Source: DATDCV01 sp036524155
GTDB lineage: Bacteria; Verrucomicrobiota; Verrucomicrobiia; Limisphaerales; UBA8199
Direction: 5' to 3'
DNA length: 9,219 bases
NCBI GenBank assembly: GCA_036524155.1
Contig: DATDCV010000163.1
Location: 1-9,219, forward strand
This document shows positions 1 through 5,249 of the stretch, piece after piece. The number at the start of each line of letters is the position of its first letter. Position 1 is the stretch's first letter. Made by a program: the position numbers and the translations under genes. The notes beneath the pieces are model-generated. The model was given only the letters and a program-made list of their open reading frames with translations, was not told where the DNA came from and did no database searches.

Positions 1-789
1 ACCACTCTCTATATGGTCCCCCGGCTCGTGCGCCCCAGCTCCGGCCACATCCGCATTTTTGGAGTCGACATCTGGCAAAACTACAAGCAAGCGATCCGGT
101 CGGTGGGCATCATGGTCGAGGCCCCGGCCTTTTATGAATACCTCTCCGGCCGGATGAACCTCGAGCTGGCGGCGCGCGTGCTGGGCGGGATCTCAGCCCA
201 TGACATCGAACGGCTCCTGGAGCGCATCGGCCTGGCCGACCGGCAAAATGACCGCGTGCGTACCTACTCGACCGGCATGAAGCAGCGTCTCGGCATCGGC
301 CGCGCTCTCCTGGGCCGGCCCGGGCTGCTGGTGCTCGATGAACCCACCAACGGGATGGACCCGGAAGGCACCCAGGAGATTCTGTCGTTCTTGCGCGAGC
401 AGGTCACTCAGGAGGGCCTCACGCTCTTTGTTTCCAGCCACTTGATGTCGGAAATCGAGGAGTTTTGCGACACGGTATTCGTCATCAATCACGGCCGCCT
501 GGTGGCGTCCGGCAAAGTCAGAGAGATCCTACGGTCGCACGAACTGATCGTGTATGTCACCTTTCAGGGGGCTGTTCCGGATCTTGCGCTCCTCCAGGGG
601 GACGGGCGGATTCGGCGAGTGGAACCGGCCAGGCCTGATACGCTGCAAATCACGTTGGCCGGTGACGACTCGGCCTGGCTCAACCATTGGCTGCAACTGG
701 CGGGCTTCAGGGTTTCGGCCATCGTGCCCAGGCAGCAGTCCCTGAAGGAGTTCTTTCTTTCCATTACCGGGAATAACGGCCATGCATAA
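1..789 (+). CDS. ABC transporter ATP-binding protein, 5' end missing
   Basis: This is the ATPase subunit of an ABC exporter; it hydrolyses ATP at the cytoplasmic face to drive the permease encoded directly downstream. The frame is open from base 1, and the first residues, TTLYMVPRLVRPSSG, are what follows GK in a Walker A motif, so the window edge cuts inside the P-loop and the true start lies outside. All other motifs are present: a Q-loop region (IMVEAPAFYEYLSG), the signature YSTGMKQRLGIGRALL from base 265, Walker B LLVLDEP with its Glu codon at 340-342, D-loop NGMDP, and the H-loop His codon at 439-441 (VSSHLMSEIEE). A Glu stands where Q-loops usually have Gln, a variant I associate with BcrA-type (bacitracin/lantibiotic-type) exporters. 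A C-terminal extension of about 80 residues follows the nucleotide-binding domain. The stop overlaps the next gene by 8 bp, indicating translational coupling. The substrate cannot be inferred. Confidence 0.95.
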   Translation, partial: TTLYMVPRLVRPSSGHIRIFGVDIWQNYKQAIRSVGIMVEAPAFYEYLSGRMNLELAARVLGGISAHDIERLLERIGLADRQNDRVRTYSTGMKQRLGIGRALLGRPGLLVLDEPTNGMDPEGTQEILSFLREQVTQEGLTLFVSSHLMSEIEEFCDTVFVINHGRLVASGKVREILRSHELIVYVTFQGAVPDLALLQGDGRIRRVEPARPDTLQITLAGDDSAWLNHWLQLAGFRVSAIVPRQQSLKEFFLSITGNNGHA

Positions 790-1579
790 CCAATTCCTGC
801 CTCTGTTGGGAAACGAGATTACCAAGGCCGTGCGCCGCAAGTTGCCCTACTTCGGCATATTCGTCATTGGGGTGCTTTCTGTCCTTATTTATGTCGTCGC
901 CGACGAACTGAGCACCGCCGCCGGCGCCAATGCCTGGGGCTACGCGGCCTTTTCGATGCAACTGATCTTTAACGACCTGGGGTTGATCTGCATCATAGTA
1001 TTTGCGGCGATGTTGCTGGCGGAAGAAACCGGCAGCGGGGCGATCCGGGCCGCACTCGCGGCGCCGGTACATCGCTGGGAGTTGTACCTGGCCAAAGCGT
1101 TCGCCGGCTTGTTGTACATGCTGGTTCTGTCGGTTGCCGCGTTGCTGCTTTCACTGCTGTTGGCCCGTATCAACTACCGTTTCGGCGCCGTCAGCGACGC
1201 CTACGGTGTGGTTTATGGCCCAGGCAGGGTTGTGCGGGTGTTTCTCTTGGCTTACCTGCTGAGTTGGGCCCCGCTGGCAGCACTGGTCATGTACGGTTTG
1301 TTTGTCTCCACGGTTGTTCGCAGCCCGGGCGCCGCCGTCGCCGTAGGCATCAGCACGATTTACCTGGTCGATTTCACCAAACACCTCGTCGGGCTGGACC
1401 CCTACATTTTCACGAAATACATCGCTTACCCTTGGCTTGTCCTTCAACAGGTGGCCCAAGGCCTGGACTATCAGTGGCAACCCGGCCTGTGGCCGATGTT
1501 GGGTTTATCCGCGGCTTACGCTATCGTTGGATTTGGCGCGGGGCTGCTCATTTTTGCCCGGCAGGATCTCAATCACTGA
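782..1579 (+). CDS. ABC-2 type transporter permease
   Basis: This is the membrane subunit paired with the upstream ATPase. The 265-residue product has six hydrophobic stretches at roughly residues 20-40, 58-80, 107-127, 150-175, 182-198 and 237-258, the usual layout of a BcrB/NatB-like ABC-2 permease. A short cytoplasmic N-terminus (MHNQFLPLLGNEITKAVRRK) precedes helix 1. Between helices 2 and 3 the segment RAALAAPVHRWELYLAKAFA resembles the coupling region of this family, and the protein ends with the typical FARQDLNH tail. The ATG at 782 lies inside the end of the ATPase gene (ATGCATAA), so the two are co-translated. The family covers antibiotic-resistance, lantibiotic-immunity, sodium-export and gliding-type exporters, and nothing here distinguishes among them. 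Start and end are well supported; the exact function is unknown. Confidence 0.93.
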   Translation: MHNQFLPLLGNEITKAVRRKLPYFGIFVIGVLSVLIYVVADELSTAAGANAWGYAAFSMQLIFNDLGLICIIVFAAMLLAEETGSGAIRAALAAPVHRWELYLAKAFAGLLYMLVLSVAALLLSLLLARINYRFGAVSDAYGVVYGPGRVVRVFLLAYLLSWAPLAALVMYGLFVSTVVRSPGAAVAVGISTIYLVDFTKHLVGLDPYIFTKYIAYPWLVLQQVAQGLDYQWQPGLWPMLGLSAAYAIVGFGAGLLIFARQDLNH

Positions 1580-1651
1580 CCGCCGCCCTGAAGGAATCCC
1601 CTTTTGGCTGTTGACAGTCACCGGAGTGCGTGACGAGGTTATGCCCGTTTT

Positions 1652-3019
1652 ATGTCTCCTCATCATTCGAGTATTCCGTTGCTCGTGCTGGTACTCGCGT
1701 TGCCGGCGATCGCGCAGACGAATTGGCCCTCTTTCCGCGGGACCCATGCCAATGGCATCGCCAAAGGCGCCGAGACGGCCACTGCCTGGAACATGGAAAA
1801 GTCCGAAAACGTCCTGTGGAAAACGGTGATTCCGGGTTTGGGCCACTCCAGCCCGATTATCTGGGGCGACCAATTGTTCATCACCACCGCGATCAACCAG
1901 AGCAAGAGCGCGCCACTCAAGGTGGGCCTGTACGGTGATCCGGAATCGGCGACGGACAATGACGTTCAGCAGTGGAAGATTTTCTGCCTGAACAAGAGAA
2001 CGGGAAAAGTTCTCTGGGAGAAGACGGCGCGTGAAGGCGTGCCGAAACAGAAACGTCATCCCAAGGCTACTCACGCCAACTGCACCATGGCCACCGACGG
2101 CACCCACTTGGTCGCGTTTTTTGGTTCCGAGGGGTTGTATTGCTACGACATGGAGGGACATCAACGCTGGCAAAAAGACTGGGGAACTCTGCGCATCAGC
2201 CCGGTAATATATAACGATGCGCCTTTTCCTAGCGGCGCGGATCTGGAATGGGGTTTTGCCAGTTCCCCGATCATTTATGAGAACCTTGTCTTTGTCCAAT
2301 GCGACGTGCTGACGAATGGATTCGTCGCGGCTCTCGACCTTGCCCGCGGCAAAGAGGTCTGGCGGACGCGCCGGGACGACACCGCGACCTGGAGCACGCC
2401 AAATGTCGCTACCGAGGGAGCCCGCCCCCAACTGATCGTCAATGGCTGGAAGCACATGGGCGGCTACGACCTGCGGACGGGCCAAGAGATTTGGCGCATG
2501 TCCGGCGGCGGCGATTGCCCAGTGCCAACTCCCCTGGTCTGGAACGGCCTGATCTTCCTGATGAGCGCGCACGGACCGCGTCGGCCGGTTTATGCCCTGC
2601 GAACGGATGCAGTGGGAGACGTGTCGTTGCGCGATGGAGCGACCACGAACCAATATGTGGCCTGGAGTGCGCTGCGCGGAGGCTCCTACATGCAGACGCC
2701 TCTGGTCTACGGCGACTATCTCTATAGTTGTCACGTGGACGGCGTTCTTTCCTGCTACGAAGCCATGACGGGCAGACAAATCTACAAGGAACGCCTGGGC
2801 ACAGGCGGCGACGGCTTCACCGCCTCCCCCGTCGCGTCGGAGGGAAAGCTCTATTTCACCAGCGAGCGAGGGAATGTATTCGTGGTGAAGCCGGGCGCGG
2901 ATTTTGCCGTGCTGGCGACCAACCGAATGGGCGAGGTGTGCATGGCCACGCCCGCTATCTCGGATGGAACGATCTTCTTCCGCACCCAAGCTCAGGTCGT
3001 GGCGGTCGGTGCCCGGTAG
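1652..3019 (+). CDS. Secreted PQQ-like beta-propeller repeat protein
   Basis: The 455-residue product starts with a Sec signal peptide (hydrophobic residues 8-20, likely cleavage AIA|Q after residue 21), so it acts in the periplasm or outside the cell. The mature part opens with WPSFRG (25-30), a motif common in this family in Verrucomicrobiota and Planctomycetota. It then shows repeated propeller-blade strands: LNKRTGKVLWEK (about 113-124), ALDLARGKEVWRT (227-240), GYDLRTGQEIWRM (271-283) and CYEAMTGRQIYKE (368-380). These are interleaved with strands of the type SSPIIYENLVFVQ, TPLVYGDYLYSCH and TPAISDGTIFFRT. There is no cytochrome c CxxCH motif, so it is not a quinohaemoprotein dehydrogenase; actual PQQ binding is unproven. 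Such folds are often scaffolds or BamB-like. The gap from the permease is 72 bp; the GAGG at 1635-1638 is too far upstream to be a convincing ribosome site. The ATG was chosen because it gives a clean signal peptide. Confidence 0.9.
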   Translation: MSPHHSSIPLLVLVLALPAIAQTNWPSFRGTHANGIAKGAETATAWNMEKSENVLWKTVIPGLGHSSPIIWGDQLFITTAINQSKSAPLKVGLYGDPESATDNDVQQWKIFCLNKRTGKVLWEKTAREGVPKQKRHPKATHANCTMATDGTHLVAFFGSEGLYCYDMEGHQRWQKDWGTLRISPVIYNDAPFPSGADLEWGFASSPIIYENLVFVQCDVLTNGFVAALDLARGKEVWRTRRDDTATWSTPNVATEGARPQLIVNGWKHMGGYDLRTGQEIWRMSGGGDCPVPTPLVWNGLIFLMSAHGPRRPVYALRTDAVGDVSLRDGATTNQYVAWSALRGGSYMQTPLVYGDYLYSCHVDGVLSCYEAMTGRQIYKERLGTGGDGFTASPVASEGKLYFTSERGNVFVVKPGADFAVLATNRMGEVCMATPAISDGTIFFRTQAQVVAVGAR

Positions 3020-3056
3020 TGCTAATGGGGGCTCAGTTGTGGGCGGGCCGAGCATC

Positions 3057-3162
3057 CGGCGCGCGGACTTCAGTCCGCAGCAATCCCCGACCGACTCTCG
3101 GGTCTGGAATTCAGATGCCCCCCTGCTGACGGAAGTTGCTGCGGACTGAAGTCCGCGCGCCG
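3057..3162. repeat. 106-bp dyad element with perfect 27-bp inverted arms
   Basis: The left arm (3057-3083) and right arm (3136-3162) are exact reverse complements over 27 bp, separated by 52 bp. Each arm also contains its own near-palindrome, GCGGACT-TC-AGTCCGC (left copy 3063-3078), so the element can fold as one long hairpin or as separate small ones. A third small stem, CCCGA with TCGGG (3086-3102), lies in the central part. It fills the gap between the beta-propeller gene and the lipoprotein gene. No T-run follows the right arm, so it is not a classical Rho-independent terminator. From memory, palindromes of this type recur in Verrucomicrobiota genomes; a REP/MITE-like dispersed element is the likeliest reading. 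Only one copy is present in this window. Confidence 0.85.
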
Positions 3163-3278
3163 ACCACGCCGCAACGGCCGCGTACCGCAATAGCTGGATA
3201 CCCCTGACACGGTTTTTCTCTTTCTTTCTGCACCAGTCCCTGCTTAGTTTTGCGCCGGGCTATTAACACCCTGTGTCT

Positions 3279-4661
3279 ATGAAAGAGCCGGTGCGAGTTT
3301 TACTTCTCCTAACCCTGGGCCTCGCAGTCGTCCTCACCGTCCCTGGCTGCGGCGGACCACCGGCCACCACCTGCGTGCTTGCGCCGACTGGTCCCAGCGA
3401 GTTGGGACCGGCCACCGGCTTATCCACGCCGCCGCCGGACACGGTGGTGTTCGACCTCAAGTACGTCGCTCAGACTGGCGGGCCGGGCGACCTTCAATAT
3501 CGCTCCTTTTGGGGTTATGGAGGTTCGGACGCCGAAGCGAAAACCGACCCTTTCCTCGAGAGTGTGCGCCAGAAGGCTTCCGGGCTCTATTACGTGCAGC
3601 ACCCGTCGTTCAGTGGCCGCAAGTGGGCCGCAGTTGAACACCATCGCCGCCAGGCGACCGCCTTTTATTTCGATGTCAATGCGAACGGCAAACTCGACGA
3701 GAACGAGCGCATCCCGCCCACCCGCAAAACGCCGCAGGGTGTCGAGTTCATCACGCCGGACTTCCTGACCGGCGCGGAATCGAGCGGCGCGCGTGGTTTG
3801 TGCCGGGTGCTGCTCCAGGTGAATTTCTGGCGCGGGAACTCCGAGCCCAACTGCATGTGGAGCCCGGCTGCGCTGCTCGAGGGCACAGCCAAACTCAACG
3901 GCCAATCCGCCCGTCTGCTGCTTTTCGCGAACGGCCCGGGCGGCCAGTTCGATCAGTTCGGTTCCTCCGACTATTCGCTCTTGTTAGGCGACCAGCCGAC
4001 GCCCAACCCCGCCCAGTACATCCCGCGGGAAAACCTCAGCAGCTTGATCGCCAATGAAGGCCAGTTCTACCGGCTGACAATCGAAGGCCGGCGTTCGAAC
4101 GGCCTGCCCGCCAGAGTGCTGCTCGCAAAGGACACCTCACCCACAGGATCGTTGGCCGTCCGGTTTGCGGGGTCCAATTCTCTCCAGGCAAGTCTCACCT
4201 CGCTGTATCTGAGCGGTGTCAACGACAAAACAGTTTTCTTTCGGATCGGCGGGTCCAGGGACAAAGTCTCGCTGCCCGTCGGCACGTACGCGCTCGACCG
4301 TGGGGACGCCTCCTATGGCTCTTCGCAGACCCGGGATTGGGAAGTCTCATTCACCAAGGGGCCGTGGGCCACCATCAAGGACGGCGAGGTGTTCGAAGTG
4401 GCGCTTGGTCAACCTGCGCTTAAGGTGCGTGCGATCGAGGAAAAAGACCGGTACAACTCGCAGGCAGTCGAGTGCGCCACCTTCAAAAGAGGAACACGGA
4501 TCTACCTCGAGCCCCGGATCGCGGGAAAAAACCTGGAAGTCTTCAGCCGTTTCCGGCAGCCCGAGGGGGCTGGAGGCCGGACTGTCGATCGTCCGCCCAA
4601 AATCACCATTACCGACTCGAGCGGCAAGCAACTGCTCTCCACTACGATGGAGTATGGCTGA
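3279..4661 (+). CDS. Putative lipoprotein with EF-hand-like loop; frame continues past TGA
   Basis: I do not recognise a named family. The ATG at 3279 gives 460 residues up to the TGA; a GTG two codons earlier (3273) is an alternative start. The N-terminus is a lipoprotein signal: hydrophobic residues 7-21, then V-P-G-C with Cys24 as the lipidation site (Pro at -2 is unusual). The protein is therefore probably membrane-anchored and faces the periplasm or outside. Residues 132-143, DVNANGKLDENE, match a 12-residue EF-hand calcium loop at positions 1, 3, 5, 6, 8, 9 and 12. The rest looks like beta-rich domains (for example YALDRGDASYGSSQTRDWEVSF). The same frame stays open after the TGA for 42 codons and reaches a TAA at 4788-4790, giving 503 residues if the UGA is decoded. 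No strong ribosome site is visible. The preceding gap carries the 106-bp dyad element. Confidence 0.8.
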   Translation: MKEPVRVLLLLTLGLAVVLTVPGCGGPPATTCVLAPTGPSELGPATGLSTPPPDTVVFDLKYVAQTGGPGDLQYRSFWGYGGSDAEAKTDPFLESVRQKASGLYYVQHPSFSGRKWAAVEHHRRQATAFYFDVNANGKLDENERIPPTRKTPQGVEFITPDFLTGAESSGARGLCRVLLQVNFWRGNSEPNCMWSPAALLEGTAKLNGQSARLLLFANGPGGQFDQFGSSDYSLLLGDQPTPNPAQYIPRENLSSLIANEGQFYRLTIEGRRSNGLPARVLLAKDTSPTGSLAVRFAGSNSLQASLTSLYLSGVNDKTVFFRIGGSRDKVSLPVGTYALDRGDASYGSSQTRDWEVSFTKGPWATIKDGEVFEVALGQPALKVRAIEEKDRYNSQAVECATFKRGTRIYLEPRIAGKNLEVFSRFRQPEGAGGRTVDRPPKITITDSSGKQLLSTTMEYG

Positions 4662-4790
4662 GGCGGCACCTGCGGGGTCTCATGGGGAGGCCCAAAAGCG
4701 TCGGCCGGGCGTTATACCGTGCTGATGACGCAGGAAACCGGTCCATTGGCCGGTCAGTTGACTGGCAAACTGGAGCTGCAAATCGAGTAA
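4659..4790 (+). other. In-frame UGA plus 42-codon C-terminal extension of the lipoprotein
   Basis: Reading in the lipoprotein frame, codon 461 is TGA, followed by 42 sense codons and TAA. The junction reads MEYG-(UGA)-GGTCGVSWGG, and the extension ends GKLELQIE after a segment GRYTVLMTQETGPLAGQL that looks like two closing beta strands. By my count 29 of the 42 codons end in G or C, in line with the neighbouring genes. A Cys codon lies four positions after the UGA, so a Cys or selenocysteine at 461 would form a U/C-x3-C pair. Explanations are selenocysteine insertion, a TGC/TGT-to-TGA nonsense mutation, or a base-call error. An open stretch of this length is not rare by chance in GC-rich DNA, so the protein-like pattern is the main argument that it was once, or still is, translated. 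Confidence 0.6.
4675..4693 (+). promoter_or_regulatory. Hairpin just downstream of the in-frame UGA (bSECIS-like candidate)
   Basis: GGGTCTC (4675-4681) pairs with GAGGCCC (4687-4693) as a 7-bp stem with one U-G wobble and a pentaloop AUGGG (4682-4686). The loop starts 20 nt after the UGA, within the spacing known for bacterial selenocysteine insertion elements. Those normally carry a G in the first two loop positions, which this fold lacks. GC-rich coding DNA often folds this well by chance, so this is a candidate only. Confidence 0.25.
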
Positions 4791-4861
4791 CTCGACACCC
4801 CTCTCCTTACATCGTCGCCGGGAATCACCCGTTTGCACTTCGGACAGGTCGGGGTCACCAT
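4754..4861 (-). pseudogene. 5' remnant of a zinc-ribbon protein gene
   Basis: On the minus strand an ATG at 4861 begins MVTPTCPKCKRVIPGDDV, a typical first half of a CxxC zinc ribbon. From memory, small conserved proteins of Verrucomicrobiota and Planctomycetota begin this way and continue with a second Cys pair (a DVAxCRxC-type segment) and then membrane helices. Here the family-like sequence stops after residue 18 (base 4808). The frame continues with unrelated residues (RRGVSSYSICSS...) and ends at a TGA at 4754-4756, antisense to the lipoprotein tail. The expected second cysteine pair is missing. This fits a gene whose 3' part was deleted, joining its start to the end of the lipoprotein gene. 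It is divergent from the small membrane protein gene at 4977, with the 115-bp stretch between them (4862-4976) as the presumed old intergenic region. The remnant itself is probably non-functional. Confidence 0.6.
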
Positions 4862-4976
4862 CGACGATAATTAATCATGCCGCGCACCGTTCGGGCTACA
4901 AGCCGAAAAGGAACTGTTGCCGGATCAGAAAAACAGGTTTTGTTCCTGGACAGTTGCTCTAGACTCCCGCCGCAAG

Positions 4977-5249
4977 ATGAAAGCGAAAGACATTTTTGGT
5001 TTGGCGGTGCGGATCATCGGCTTGGCGTTCTTGTACCAGGGGCTCACGGCCGTCCCCAATGCGATTACGAGTTTGTTCCCGGGTTTCTCGCATTTCTATT
5101 GGCGCAACCTGTTCCCCAGCGCACTGATTGTCGGCTGGCCATTGCTGATCGGCTACTGGCTGGTCCGCGGCGCGCCCCGCTTGATGGAGCTGGCCTATAG
5201 CGGGGCCCGGGAGCCAGGGGAGAACACGGAAACCCGGTCATTTTCTTAG
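4977..5249 (+). CDS. Small two-helix membrane protein of unknown function
   Basis: This 90-residue product begins MKAKDIFGLAVRIIG and has two hydrophobic segments, about residues 7-30 and 48-64, joined by a loop with aromatic residues (FPGFSHFYWRNLFP). It ends in a charged tail, so it should be an inner-membrane protein. I recall similar short 'DIFGL..R..GL.FLYQGL' proteins in Verrucomicrobiota, but no function is known to me. The ATG at 4977 was preferred because it gives the compact lysine-then-helix start. A TTG at 4917 would add 20 residues and does have an AAGGA sequence (4908-4912) 4 nt upstream, so a longer form cannot be excluded. The last 12 bp overlap the 3' end of the convergent gene. 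A GATAAT hexamer at 4866-4871, with GGACA-like bases 19 bp upstream, is a weak promoter candidate. Confidence 0.72.
   Translation: MKAKDIFGLAVRIIGLAFLYQGLTAVPNAITSLFPGFSHFYWRNLFPSALIVGWPLLIGYWLVRGAPRLMELAYSGAREPGENTETRSFS

Noticed and set aside
1611..1616. Perfect TTGACA hexamer in the gap before the beta-propeller gene
   Set aside because: No acceptable -10 hexamer at 15-19 bp; the best partner (GTTATG at 1638-1643) is 21 bp away.
1505..3190. 561-codon minus-strand open frame opposite the beta-propeller gene
   Set aside because: It is an antisense shadow: His/Arg-rich, without motifs, while the plus strand encodes a clear signal peptide and propeller repeats. The same applies to the other long antisense frames opposite the lipoprotein and the large secreted protein.
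3211..3230. Pyrimidine-rich tract after the 106-bp dyad, considered as a terminator
   Set aside because: It lies about 50 bp beyond the right arm and no hairpin directly precedes it.
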